Below are positions 36,104 to 47,229 of a DNA stretch of 64,000 nucleotides, piece by piece. The translations under genes were made by a program, and so were the position numbers. The DNA comes from Akanthomyces muscarius (Eukaryota; Ascomycota; Sordariomycetes; Hypocreales; Cordycipitaceae): the NCBI RefSeq assembly GCF_028009165.1, contig NC_079245.1:3286001-3350000 (forward strand), read 5' to 3'. Each line of letters starts with the position of its first letter. The first letter of the stretch is position 1. The notes beneath the pieces are model-generated. The model worked only from the letters and a program-made list of their open reading frames with translations. It was not told the origin of the DNA and made no database searches.

Positions 36104-36521
36104 ATGGCCGCCGCGGACGAATCGCTTTTCATGGTGTCGCAGACATCCCTCCTAGAAAAGGACGATGATCTGGACTCACTACCATCTCTCTCGACGGATG
36201 AAATCTACTCGGACGACGAGGATGACGCGCAGGCAGAGTGGGAGCGCAGCTTAGAGCAGGTGCAGATGCTCCTCACCATGGTGCTGGTGCCGTGGATGGG
36301 CAAGTACTTTGGCCGCAAATTTGCCTACTGGAGTATGTGACCCGCAAGGCATCTGACAGATGCTGCACTGCAGACGCGGTGAAGTAAAAAAAGGCATGCT
36401 AACTGATGGGTTTCCAGGCTGGGCGAGATACATGAACTGGGCACACGACGTCGAGGTCAAGTTTACCAATAAAAAAGCATTCAATGTGGTTGGTGCGGTA
36501 GAAGCTGCTCGATCATTATAG
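36104..36521 (+). CDS. mim2: Mitochondrial import protein Mim2
   Basis: Two exons (36104-36332 and 36418-36521; phase 1, GTATGT..TTCCAG with a GCTAAC branch site) give 110 residues. The N-terminal half is strongly acidic with DDDLDSLPSLSTDE and YSDDEDDAQAEWE. A single hydrophobic segment follows at about 50-65 (QMLLTMVLVPWMGKYFGRKF), then the conserved YWSWARYMNW and a short basic tail. This matches Mim2, the second subunit of the MIM complex in the mitochondrial outer membrane, which works with Mim1 to insert alpha-helical outer-membrane proteins. The length and acidic-TM-aromatic layout are right for filamentous fungi. The identification rests on recalled family features; the hydrophobic core and YWSW motif are the strongest evidence. 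It converges with the MARVEL gene downstream. Confidence 0.8.
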
Positions 36522-37101
36522 TCTCGGCGGTTCTTTATGTTTTCTGGCATTGCGTTTACATCCAACGGCTGGGCTCCTTGAATGGAACACTTGACGCCGT
36601 TTGCCGCTTCCTGTTTGTTTCTTTGGCGTTGGGGGGTGCATTATCTGCTTAGAGGCTGTTTTGCCACAGTCTAGAAAACCATCAACTCGTAGGCCACGGG
36701 TTTATTATACATTTTACTGAGTCATTGACCGGAAATCACCACAAGTCTCTGCAAAGGGCAATGTGATTGGTATATTGACATGAAATTAGAGCGTTGGCGT
36801 TACAAGACAAGAAACAGAAAACCATACACATCCCATGATACAAGAACGTTGAAATCGCACCATCGACTGGTGCCTGCCTCCATCTATACAAGGTATTATT
36901 ATCAGAAGCGTATGCAGGGTGGGTGGCTGAAATTTGCCAGTCCCTTCAAGAGAGCTCTGCAACCCAAGAGCCGCAATTTCATCGAAAACTTGGTATGTCT
37001 ACCAAGATTAGAGCGTGCTAAGGCTGTATTGTGCCGTACGCGTTATTTCCACTGCGAGCACACTGGCTGGATGGCAGACGGAGGGCCGCGCTGCGTAGCA
37101 C
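36522..37101. other. Convergent intergenic region (Mim2 / MARVEL)
   Basis: About 580 bp lies between two convergent stops and should hold both 3' UTRs. An open frame at 36780-37169 runs into the 3' end of the MARVEL gene and has no domain. No gene is seen. Confidence 0.55.
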
Positions 37102-37611
37102 CTAGACCTGAGACATGGCCGGGCGGGAGGAGCGGGCAGCACTCATGGAGCCGCCGCGCATCTCCTTGAGCGATAGGAAGAGGCCGCCGCAGAGGGTGGC
37201 AAAGAGGAACCACATGAAGGCGTCGCTGGCCTGCAGCTCGCGGCAGCGGTGCTCGGGGTTGCCGGAGCCGTAGGCGATCCAGTTGCCAGGGCGGTTGGTC
37301 GTGTTGGAGCAGTTTGTGCCGCCGATGCGGGCGGCGAGGACAATGGCGCTGATAAAGGTGAAGAGGACGCCCAGGCCGTCGAGCACGGTGAGGACAATGG
37401 GCATGCCGAGGCTGGAGATGACGCTGGCCACCATGCCGTAGAGGCAGACGACCCACGACAGTGCCGTGACGAACATGGTGAAGTTTACGGCGGCGCGGGC
37501 CGAGGTCGAGGCGTTGTGGTCCTGGGCAATGACATTGCCGATGAGGCCGGTGATGATGATTGTGAAGAGCAGGGCGACGCCGCGCAGAACGAGGTTGAAG
37601 AAGCCGGACAT
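37102..37611 (-). CDS. Nce102-like MARVEL-domain eisosome protein
   Basis: A single exon codes for 169 residues with four membrane segments, at about 7-28, 41-62, 70-93 and 131-149. A Cys-rich extracellular loop between the third and fourth (about 99-124, with TNCSNTTN and EHRCRELQ) and the C-terminal PAMSQV match Nce102/Fhn1, whose yeast form is of the same length and also ends in SQV. Nce102 sits in eisosomes/MCC domains of the plasma membrane, senses sphingolipids and influences eisosome assembly and unconventional secretion. The gene is intact. It is convergent with Mim2, and upstream it faces a 3 kb non-coding stretch. The family call is strong; the assignment to Nce102 rather than another MARVEL protein rests on loop and tail similarity. 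Confidence 0.85.
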   Translation of the reverse strand: MSGFFNLVLRGVALLFTIIITGLIGNVIAQDHNASTSARAAVNFTMFVTALSWVVCLYGMVASVISSLGMPIVLTVLDGLGVLFTFISAIVLAARIGGTNCSNTTNRPGNWIAYGSGNPEHRCRELQASDAFMWFLFATLCGGLFLSLKEMRGGSMSAARSSRPAMSQV

Positions 37612-40578
37612 GGTGAACGGTTGACAAGTGTACAGCTACTGTTTGGAAAGGTTCTTTCGAGCTTTCAGACAAGCTTGCTAGGCGGCTGAGCGTTGCTGGA
37701 GATACAAAGTCTTGAGAGACGAAGACGCGATGTAAAAGTAGTTGAAAGGTGTGAAAGGAACGGACGAGAAGTAGCGGTAATACCTGGTTCGGTATACTCG
37801 GTAGCTGATATATCGATGATGCGATCGATTGAGCTCTGTGGGGTCCGGCAGCCAAAGTCTTTCTACCTTGACCAAAAACAGGCTATTTCGACGCTTACAC
37901 GATGCAAAATTTCGGTGGCCAATTCTTCAAGGACCGCAGGAAACGTCTATGATAATTCTTGTTTTTTCTCAGAAGAGACAACAAACACCGCGACTGACAT
38001 GTATTTTCCCAAGCCCAGCAACCAGGTGTCACAAAAACCGCCACGAAAGACTTTTGGCCCGGAAACAAGGTCAGTAAAACCCAAGGTTCGTTGATGGTGG
38101 AGCAGCATCGACTAAACCGGCCTCGTCCAACGCTGTGCTCCTACCTTTTTCTTTGGTGGCAGAACGAGGAAAAATAAAATTGAAACGGGGCAGAGCGAAT
38201 GACCTCACGGCGCAAACCTTATTCGTTCGTTTCGAGAAATCGCCCACCCGCACAAGTCACTTTCGGCGTAGGTGTGTCGCGGTGCAGGACCGCCGAGCTA
38301 CCCGGCGATGAGCCCAAGTTACGTCACTGAAGCTTGGCCTGGGTCATGCAAAGTTGTCTAGGCTGTGAGACTTTAGGGGAGTAGGTGGCAATAAAAGTAA
38401 CAGAAAAAAAACATAGCAGAGATGCCATCATCGCCAACCCAGACTCCACAGTCCCATGCCCCATCCAGCTTATAACTGTACCAAATGAAGGCTCGAGTGC
38501 AGCGTTATTGTAGTTCGCTTGCATCTTGCCCGTGTGTGGCCACAGCGAGCCTGTCGCGTACCGGTGTAAGCCTTGACACGAAGGGCCGGTTCCGCCAATG
38601 CGTCCTACTTGTGGCGCGGCTTACCGTCCTTTTCAATTGGAACCCTAGACTACTAATGCGTATTAACAGCAGCCCTCATACGTGATGACTGATTTGTAGC
38701 GCCTCCTACCATAAAAGCGTAACGTTCACTTGCGCAATTTACCATTTAAATTGACCCCGTCTTGCCCACGTTGGATCAGCATCCAGGATAAGCAGGTGTC
38801 TACCATGCGTGGGGGGGAAAGAGCGCGGAACCGCAAAAGGAAGATAACGCGAAACAGAATAGGAAAGCCATGGCTTGCCTGTTCTCATGGCACTGCGCGC
38901 CATTTGGGAATGAATCGACGGCCACGCACCTGGCCCCGGACTGACAGATCTGCATCGAGCATGCAACCTCTCAAGGAGCAGCTGCATCGATGGAAAGGAA
39001 ACCACCATTGCCGGCGATCCCATCATCCCTCTCGGCCCTTTTCTTTTCTTTTTCTGTTCAGTCCGCCGCAATCTCTTGCTCAGCTGGTGAACTGTCTAGG
39101 GCCAATCGACCTCTGGTCAAGTCAGGGGACGGGCGCCGATCGTGGGGCGGGTCGTCGAGTTTCACATTTAGTTCGAAGCCTTGTGGCCTCGTGGAATATC
39201 GGGAAGATAATGCCGACTTTGAGGGACTTGTGGAAATAAATCTCCATTCTCCAAGGAGACTGCAAGTATACTACGTTCTCTACGGCATGGCTGCAGTCGG
39301 GCTCGTCCGTCCGGGGACGTGGTTTGGGAGTTTGCATACGCCAGCAATGATTAGCTGGTATTTCAAGACACATGAACAGCAAAACAGTGAGAACAGTGAG
39401 AACAAGTCAAAACTGGAGTATAACGCGTCGTGGGCGATAAAACCACGTAAAATCTTATTTGGGTTTGATAATTTTGAATCCTCATACCGGGACCTAACAA
39501 ACAAGCATGGCCAGGCAAGCTACTGAAGTGTCGCTAATTTTTCACAGTGATTTTCATGAGGCACCTGGCTCGAGCTACTCTAGGGAGTTTTTGATGTTCC
39601 AAGTGTTGTCCAGATCCTATCGACCTATGATGAACTGAGAAATGATGGTCAAAAACAGGAGCCGTTATGGAAAACGCTCATGCGCTTGGCGCAACTTTTG
39701 ATAACCCAAGAACCTGCATCGCGACTCGCCTCAGAAAATATTGTGAATGAGACTGAGAATTTCCCAATACAAGTGTATCGTTCTACTACTTCGACTGCGC
39801 AGCTCTCCTGTTTCCGTCCTTGTTCGACCGGGTCTCCAATCCACGGACGTAGTAATTGCTCTGCGGTACCGAACAGGAGTTTTTCCCAATCAATTTCCCT
39901 CTCTCCCATTTTCGAATGCTACAGTGGAGAAGTCGAAGATCTCTCAACCGCATCAGTCGAAAGCTCCGTTGACAGCTGCAGCCCGCCAGCCGCTCATTGC
40001 CTAAACAGGCAAGTGCTTTTGACGCCGTGATGCCGGCGCCGTCACACGGGCGGACCAATCTGAGACAGAGGGCGCCCCGGACCCCAAAAAAACGAACGGC
40101 ACGCCAGATGAGTTGACATGTCCTAGTCCGAAATCCGTCCTGCTGATGGACATGTCCTGACTGCAATGCCAGACAACAGGCTGGTGCATCCGCCAACAAC
40201 CCATCTCTAACACGCTACGCAACGCGCCATGGCCAATTGGCGTGAGCATGTAAGCGACGACGATCCGCGCGCATTCCCATGCCGTCTCACCATACCACGC
40301 ATGCGCATGTTGAATGTCACGTTTCCATGGCTGTGGTGGAATCTGTCGTAGCATCTGGTAGGATCACGGAGAGAGACGAGATGGATATAAGGACATCGTT
40401 TCCTTCAGACAATCTCGTTCTTTTCGTTCTCTTCACTCTTCTCAAGGCCTTTACAACCAGTCATTCCTTTGCTACATTCACCTTTCTGTAAATACATTTA
40501 CTTCTTTGCACATTTGGTGCCATTCTACACACATATACCCCAAACTTTTCTTCCTCGAGCACGCTCTACATATCCATC
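37612..40578. other. 3 kb divergent promoter region of MARVEL and chitinase genes
   Basis: Both flanking genes read away from this stretch. The part next to the chitinase holds a TATA-like site. A frame of 178 codons (38990-39526) has no recognisable domain and looks like chance. Nothing else seen. Confidence 0.5.
40386..40390 (+). promoter_or_regulatory. Putative TATA box of the chitinase gene
   Basis: A TATAA motif lies 189 bp upstream of the chitinase start codon and is followed by a CT-rich leader, as in strongly expressed fungal genes. The position fits a TATA box with a leader of about 150 nt. Transcription start not determined. Confidence 0.4.
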
Positions 40579-41589
40579 ATGCGTTCGCCGACTACCTTCA
40601 CTGCCTTGGCTGCTCTTGCGTCGTCCGTTTCAGCAGCACCTCACACCATCACGACCCGTGCCGACTCTGGCGCTCAGAACGTCGTCTACTGGGGCCAGAA
40701 CGGCGGCGGTGTTGTCGAGAACAACGACCTAGCCACCTACTGCAGCCAGTCTGCCGGCGTCGACATTGTTGTGCTTTCCTTCCTATACGAGTACGGCAAC
40801 GGCAACAAAATTGCCTCTGGCACCATTGGCCAGTCCTGCTACATTGCGCCCTCCGGCGAGGGACAGAACTGCGATGACCTGGCCAAGGCCATCGACACCT
40901 GCAAATCCAACGGTGTCAAGGTCATCGTGTCTCTCGGCGGCGCCGCGGGCGCCTACTCGCTCTCCTCCCAAGACGAGGCCGAGACCATCGGCCAGAACCT
41001 GTGGGAGGCCTACGGTAACCTCAACGGCGCCAACGGCAGCGTGCCCCGCCCCTTTGGCAGTACGTTTGTCAACGGCTGGGACTTTGACATTGAGAGCAAC
41101 AGCGGCAACCAGTTCTACCCGGCCATGATCGCCAAGCTGCGCGGCAACTTTGCCTCGGACGCAGCCAACCAGTACTTCATCACCGGCGCGCCGCAGTGCC
41201 CGATCCCGGAGCCCAACATGAACGAAATCATCACGCAGGCGCAGTTTGACTACCTCTGGGTCCAGTTCTACAACAACCCCGGCTGCTCCGTCGACGGCAC
41301 CATCAACTTTGACGACTGGAAGAAGAACGTCGCCAACACGCCCTCGTCCAACGCCAAGATCTTCATCGGCGTCCCTGCCTCGCCCCTCGGCGCCACCGGC
41401 ACCCAGAGCGGCGCCAAGTACTATCTCGAGCCTACGAAGCTTGCTTCGCTCGTCGGTGAGCACAAGTCTGATACGGCCTTTGGCGGTGTCATGATGTGGG
41501 CGGCGGGCTTCTCTGATGCTAACGTCAATAATGGCTGCACTTATGCGCAGGAGGCCAAGCGCATCCTCACCACTGGCTCTACATGCTAG
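40579..41589 (+). CDS. Secreted class III (GH18) chitinase
   Basis: A single exon codes for 336 residues. A signal peptide (about 1-20, ending SSVSAA) is followed by a single GH18 TIM barrel without a carbohydrate-binding module. The barrel begins with NVVYWGQNGGG. The second-strand SxGG motif appears as VSLGGAAG near 117-124, and the catalytic DxxDxDxE motif as WDFDIE (Asp168, Asp170 and Glu172), so all catalytic residues are present. A C-terminal WAAGFSDAN matches the conserved substrate tryptophan region. The enzyme cleaves beta-1,4-GlcNAc chains; this subtype is found in hypocrealean fungi and is related to plant-type endochitinases, with roles in wall turnover or attack on insect or fungal chitin. 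The gene lacks introns. Start chosen at the ATG giving the signal peptide. Expression probably depends on the TATA element upstream. Confidence 0.93.
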   Translation: MRSPTTFTALAALASSVSAAPHTITTRADSGAQNVVYWGQNGGGVVENNDLATYCSQSAGVDIVVLSFLYEYGNGNKIASGTIGQSCYIAPSGEGQNCDDLAKAIDTCKSNGVKVIVSLGGAAGAYSLSSQDEAETIGQNLWEAYGNLNGANGSVPRPFGSTFVNGWDFDIESNSGNQFYPAMIAKLRGNFASDAANQYFITGAPQCPIPEPNMNEIITQAQFDYLWVQFYNNPGCSVDGTINFDDWKKNVANTPSSNAKIFIGVPASPLGATGTQSGAKYYLEPTKLASLVGEHKSDTAFGGVMMWAAGFSDANVNNGCTYAQEAKRILTTGSTC

Positions 41590-43161
41590 ATGCTATGATT
41601 TACGAATACTACAATTTTCTTTTTATTTTCAATTTGAAGTGGTTGCGAGCAGGACAGCTCAAATATTGTAGCGAAAACAATTGTATATACATAGGCAATG
41701 GAGAAATGTACTTGTTCTCAACAATCTACACTTCTAGCAAAGCTGTATGTGATCGCCAGGAACTTACAAGATACATTTTTCTTTTATGCGCTTTATCCAG
41801 GCAATATGCTTGAGATGCGCCGAAGCAAGTTCCATCATCTCTGCGATTGGTGCTCAAGCTTTCATATAGACACTCCCGATCACGCGCCCTCATGTACCAT
41901 GTACCAACACGTTCCTCGACCGAGAGTACCACATCGAGACGAAAGTCTCGTCAAACCCAAAGAGCCACAGACTAGTTCCGAATCAATGCAAGGCTATACG
42001 ACATCTTATTTCTCGAAAACACTTTCCGATTGACAAGTCTAGAACGGAGTCACCAGTTTTAAAGTTCATCCAATGAGGTCAGTTTTATTACATAGCCTCG
42101 GAGAAGGCGCATGGGTAGCCGTTATGCAAGGCGAAGAATTACACGGTGGAGCTGGAAGTGGCGTACTCAGCATCTCTGTTGGGAGCCGTGCCTTCTGCGG
42201 CCATATGCCGCGGCACATAGGGCGCGGGCAGGGGTCGCCCGTTGCCACCGTCAACTTTGTGCGAACCTACACGATGGGCATCTCAGCCTGAAGCGAGGGG
42301 GGCAGATTTAGATTCGCGCTACTGATTTACATGGCCTTGTGCCAAGACTGATCGACGTGACTGGAAAGGAACCCCGCGGAAAACTATCATATAGCCGACG
42401 AGGGACCAGGGTTGAGCGCAGAAGCAGTAACGGTGTTGTCATTGATGACCAATTAAATGGATGAAATGACTAATTTAGTTGCATCAAGCGAAGTAAGTAA
42501 AGCTGACAGACATTTACTTGACTTGATTCCGAGCAGAAACATGAAAGGACATTTTCCGCAGGCCATTGGGGTACTCCAGCGAGCTTAGACAATGCGGCAT
42601 TCACAGCCCTAGCTTAGCCTCAATATACTTCCAGAAACGCGAGAAGCGGGGACGGAAATAAAATGGTATATAGTAGGATAACGCACGCCTGCATGTCGAA
42701 CAACGCTGCACCCATACATGTGATAGGTCTGCCAAACTCTAAATCTAATGTAACGCGCGGCAGTCACAAATGACAACGGTTTCTACACGAAATCCAATAA
42801 TCTCGCATAGCTGAGCAAATCAAGACGCTTTATCCCAAATGAAGGTTCCCGTCCGCCAGCACACCGCGTTCTTTTCCTCATTAGTGGCAACAAATTCGCC
42901 ACCATCTTTATGGGCTGTTTCTGCGATCGATGACCGCCCCCCCCCCCCCCCCCCCCCCCCCCCCGGCCAGCCATGTACCACCGTCCCCGTTCTCTCCCGG
43001 GCCAGAAACAAGTGAAGGGGATCCCCTCGCCCCTTTCCCGCGTTACTGTCCCGCAGTTTCTCTCGGTCCCGTGAGGAGGAGGAGGGGGACCGTGCCGTTA
43101 TGCAATTGCTGGCACAAATAGGACAATGGGTTAAGGGCCAGGGTCTGTATCCCGAGAAGAC
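41590..43161. other. Convergent 1.6 kb non-coding stretch with a 28-nt poly-C run
   Basis: This stretch holds the 3' UTRs of the chitinase and PNGase A genes. A conspicuous GC-rich island of about 210 bp (42090-42300) and the poly-C run at 42937-42964 stand out of otherwise AT-rich DNA. No gene is supported. Confidence 0.5.
42937..42964. repeat. Poly-C run (28 nt)
   Basis: Twenty-eight consecutive cytosines lie about 200 bp past the stop codon of the PNGase A gene, so they would be a G28 tract in its transcript if the 3' UTR reaches that far. Homopolymers of this length are prone to length errors in sequencing and assembly. Confidence 0.9.
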
Positions 43162-45226
43162 TCAAGTCTGCCACTGAACAGCCAAGTTTTCAGTTGCACC
43201 GCTCGCCAGGTCGCCCTTGCCCATGAACTTGGCCATGCCGGGCTTTTGCGGGTTCGGCACGGGGGCAAAGCCCTGCACAAACTTGCCGGCGCTCATCTTG
43301 TCAGGATGGCCCTTGTAATTGGAGCGATAGACGAAAACGTCGTCCTTGACACGCCGGTCGCCCACTACCTTGACGTCACGGCTGTACAGCAGGGGCGCGA
43401 GGTTGCTGAAGCGCTGGCTGGTCGTGTTGGAGGAAGGCCCGCGGCCGCCAAACTTGTAGGTTTGGTGCGATTCAGACTCGCCCGAGGTCCTGGAGCCGTC
43501 GGGGGCCTGGTAGTAGCTGGCTGTGGCCTTGCGCGTGGTCTGCAGTACGCTACCTGAAACTTTGGCCTTGAGACGGTTGCCAAAGGCTCCGATGCCGTAA
43601 TCAAAGGCCGATATCCCGGTAACAGTCAAATCCATGCCCTGTTCCAGATTCGTGGTCAACTTTAGGGAATCTTTCTCATTTGATGTTGTGATTTCCATCA
43701 CAAATGGGTATCTGAAGCCAACGTAAAAGTACGGCGACGAGTCGCTGGTGGCGGTTGATTGGCCTTCGTATATTGCGTTGACAGATTGATCATTTCCACC
43801 GTTTGTAATGTTCCCGTCATTCTTCATGGAGAAGCGCTGGTTCCAGGCATACTTTTTCTTCTGGCCAGCAATGGTGAGCTCGGTGCTGACACGGATTGAG
43901 CGGTTGATGGATTGCTGGTAAAGGATCGGACCTCCCTTGTCTCCACCCCCAGACGCGTTCAAGCTCACGGGGTCAACGGTGACTTGCGGTGCTGGCCCAG
44001 TCGTGGTTTGATTGCCGTCGTCGGTCCATACGAATACTTTGCCGGTCATGATCCAGTAGGACCCTGGTTTCTGTTCCTTTTCGCCCACAATCTGGAGACT
44101 AAAGGTGTGATCCGAGCCATCGCACAGCAAACCAAGCCAAGGAGTGATGTCAATCTCATTCTCTAATAGATCAAAAGCTTGAATGCCCACCATAGGCCGG
44201 TGAAGAGGTGGGGATATCCCACCGGTGAAAACAACGGGATAAGGCCAAGCAAGGCCCGCGATCTGCCCGTCGATGAGGAGTCTGGCCTCACGAAATGCAC
44301 TCTTCCCAAAGTAGCCTGTGGCATTGGCTTGAATAGAGTCGGGGACGTTGGTTTCCCAGAACTCCTCGTCAGACTGACCGGTGGCAGAGATGGAGACAAT
44401 CGCGCGGACGGCGGCCTGAGGGATCTTGAGGCTGACAGAAGTATCGCCGGGGTAATTAAAGGCACTGCTTTTTCCGTCGCTGCCTCTTTTCGCTGAAATA
44501 GGCATGATCTGTGATGCAGGGCTCTGTTGATCGTCTTCACCTGTAGCCTTGACCGAGAAAAACGTGGCCGTCAATGTGACATTGAACGCGCCCGTGTACT
44601 GGTCGTTGACGGTATTACCGAGGTCAAAGATGAGCTTTTGCTGCCCCTTCCACAAGCTGAGATAATTGGTCATATCCTTCCAATACGTCCATGAGATGCC
44701 CGGATGTGACTTTGGCTCAGCGGTTGAAGTGCGCCATACCTCGATGTCACCTAAATACATGATGGCGAGACGATCAAACTGAACACCCTCAGAGACAACC
44801 GTGAGATTCATCGCGACACGGTTGAAGTCACAACTGGGAGGAGAATAGTCGGCTACCCTTCCCACAACATCCGCATGATTAGTCGAGGGTCCGATGAGAG
44901 CTAATAGTTTGGCCATCACGACTGGCAGAACTTCAGCACTTACAGACATATGGATGGCCATAACTGCTTTGAAACGAATACGTTATCAACGTTTGCTGAC
45001 AAGACGCGACAGGCTTCTCAGAGTTGTTTGCTGGCCCAACAATATCTGTTCCGGAGACGAGACCCTTATCAGAGAGAACCGGGTTACTGACTTGGAAGCA
45101 CTCTAGAACAGACGCTTGGTCTTCGTAGTCGAGTGCCCTCGGGAGGACAGTGGCTGCCAGCGCGGTTTTCGCGATGGCCGAGAGCGTGACAACTGCCAAC
45201 CAAGTAACGCGCGCCATTGTGTTCAT
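43162..45226 (-). CDS. Secreted PNGase A-like peptide-N-glycanase (amidase A family)
   Basis: Two exons are inferred: 45226-44944 and 44900-43162, giving 673 residues. The N-terminus is a signal peptide (MARVTWLAVV... with an alternative start three codons earlier). Mature features include LECFQVSNPVL, SYGHPYV, then SPPSCDFNRVAMNLTV and QFDRLAIMYLGDIEVWRTSTAEP, all typical of the peptide-N4-(N-acetyl-beta-glucosaminyl)asparagine amidase A family. The family removes N-glycans from glycoproteins at acid pH in the secretory pathway or outside the cell. Many potential N-glycosylation sites are present. The intron call is the weak point: a GTAAGT donor and the only in-phase acceptor nearby (CTATTAG) make a 43-bp intron and leave an unusual 14-residue insert before the conserved block. 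A longer intron using GGGAAG would break the frame. The gene otherwise looks intact. Confidence 0.82.
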
Positions 45227-46371
45227 TTACGGAAAAGTCTTGTCTACCAGCAAATAATGAAAAAGACGCAGGAGAGGCGCCCGAATCGCAAGTTCGTCTT
45301 TCAAAGCCCGTTGAAAAAAAATTGAAATGTCGAATGGCTGTGAGGGGTATACAGGCCGTGCGTGAGATGCATATAGGGTCAAGTCGATCAATTTACAAAG
45401 CATGCAGCTAAAGACAAGGGCCTTTGATAAAGTACCCGGCCACAAAGTAGCCGCCGGCCTCCTCGTGAAGCACATGTCTGGAGTGAGACAGACAAAAGGG
45501 CAGGTCCAAACTGAACTTGGCAAATTTGGAGTCGATTCCCTCATTGACTTTCATTTGCGCGGGCACAGAATTCCAGGCGCGCCTCCAATCGCGTTGCTCG
45601 TGGGCTCTCAGTGTAAGACAGTGTCTCGGGCAGCAGGCTTATCAAAGCACCACCAAACCCAGCACAAAGGGGAGGAGAGGGAGTGAGAGACAGATGACAG
45701 GTAGAGGGCGGCCTGAATTGGAGGGATTTGAAGATTGAGCTCGAATACTGAGTGCACTCCCTCGACGTTCGTGTCTTAATAGTCCTTGGACTTTAGTAGA
45801 GCCGAAGTGGCGGCCAAGAAGCCTCCGACGTGCCTAATTGAGACAGCTGGTTGGCGCTGGTTGGCCGGCCCTGATGGGAACGTCGCACTTTAACTGTGCC
45901 AGTCCACTGAAACGTCCCCTTACGGGCCAAGCAAATCGCCCTACATAGCTAACTACTACACTTGCGCTAATGAACAAGCCGGTGGACGAGCCGGTGGACG
46001 AGCCGATGTAGCATGCCAAGTCGTAGGAGTAACATGGACCATTTTTTTTCACATGAGATTAACGATGCTTTAGATTGACGCCTCCGAGATGGCCGAGACC
46101 GAGTCGATACAGTCGTCCTGTCGCTCGTCAATAGATCACCCGCTGCTTTGTGGCTTTCTTGATAATTCTGGGGCATTCTGGGGCTAACTAGACCAACAAG
46201 CTTGTCAATGGATAGGGCGCGCCAGACCATGTCGTCAATGGGCCACTAGCAAACTAACTGATAGCGGACAAAGCCCGCGCAGTGAAGCCCGGGATTCAAA
46301 AATGCCAGAGCCGCGCTCAGTCTCTCTGCCTTGCTGCCTCACAGTCTTCGTTTCTGCAGTATCGGACAAAG
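45227..46371. other. Divergent promoter region of PNGase A and GNAT genes
   Basis: About 1.1 kb lies between two divergent starts and contains both promoters. A 12-bp tandem repeat sits near 45976-46006. No gene is seen. Confidence 0.55.
45976..46006. repeat. Tandem repeat of GAGCCGGTGGAC type
   Basis: The 12-bp unit AGCCGGTGGACG occurs about two and a half times head to tail. It lies in the divergent promoter region and has no evident function. Confidence 0.75.
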
Positions 46372-46992
46372 ATGATTGAGATTCGCAAAGCCACCCTGGC
46401 AGACACCACTGACATCATCCGCATTGGCCGGGATGTCTTTGCTGGCACCTTTGGCCACTCCGTGCCGGACGAGGAGCTCCTGGCCTATCTGGATTCCGCG
46501 TATACGGAGCCGCTCATCACCGCCGAGCTAAAAGACGTCACCAAAGACATTTTTGTGGCAATCCACCACCACCACCTCGGCTCCCAGTATACGAGCGCGG
46601 ACTCTACAGACGCTGCCAAGTCCAGCAGCAGCAGCAGCGCATCGAACGATGAACAAGGAGGAGTGGTAGTAGGCTTCGCGCAGCTGACACGGGGCAGCTC
46701 GGCGGCGGAGCCCTGCGTCGCCAGCCTTGCCCACGTCGCCTCGACGGTCGAGCTGCAGCGGCTGTACGTCGACATGGCGCACCACGGCAGAGGAATCGGC
46801 AGTCGGCTCGCCGGTGCCATGGAGGACATTGCCCGCAGCGAAGGGTTCACGCACATGTGGCTTGGCGTGTGGGAGGAGAACAGCGCCGCCGCCCGTGTGT
46901 ATGCCAAGCTGGGCTACTCGGCCATTGGGTTTCACGACTTTACGGTGGGAAGCATCGTGCAGCGCGACGACATTCTCATGAAACAACTATAA
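46372..46992 (+). CDS. GNAT-family N-acetyltransferase
   Basis: A single exon codes for 206 residues from the ATG starting MIEIRKATLADTTDI; an in-frame ATG 30 codons upstream exists but lacks conservation-like features. The GNAT fold is recognisable: the beta1-alpha1 N-terminus, motif A with the acetyl-CoA pyrophosphate loop HHGRGIGSRL near residues 137-146, and motif B with MWLGVWEENSAAARVYAKLGYSAIG near 161-185. A low-complexity insertion (HHHH, then a run of Ser) near residues 64-90 interrupts the region before motif A and is absent from typical GNATs. The family transfers an acetyl group from acetyl-CoA to an amine; the substrate cannot be told. Neighbours give no hint: PNGase A diverges upstream. 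Confidence 0.88.
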   Translation: MIEIRKATLADTTDIIRIGRDVFAGTFGHSVPDEELLAYLDSAYTEPLITAELKDVTKDIFVAIHHHHLGSQYTSADSTDAAKSSSSSSASNDEQGGVVVGFAQLTRGSSAAEPCVASLAHVASTVELQRLYVDMAHHGRGIGSRLAGAMEDIARSEGFTHMWLGVWEENSAAARVYAKLGYSAIGFHDFTVGSIVQRDDILMKQL

Positions 46993-47103
46993 AAAAAAGT
47001 TCATCATTATTCAAAAAAAGAAGGGACGCCGTATAGAGCAAAGCCTCGGATGGCCGAAAGAAGAAAATCGAAAGGAAAGAAAGGGGACCCCTCCCCGTTC
47101 CAA

Positions 47104-47125
47104 TAGAGAGAGAGAGAGAGAGAGA
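47104..47125. repeat. GA dinucleotide microsatellite
   Basis: About eleven tandem AG/GA units lie about 110 bp past the GNAT stop codon. It is probably length-variable. Confidence 0.85.
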
Positions 47126-47229
47126 CGCACACACAACACTTGCATCCGTGTTTGCCTAGCGACTGCCGAAGACGAACGACGGCATTGAAACGGGGAGCGG
47201 GGATTTTGCATCTCCGGGCTGCCCAATCG

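Noticed and set aside
40783..41463. 226-codon minus-strand frame
   Set aside because: Antisense of the chitinase gene.
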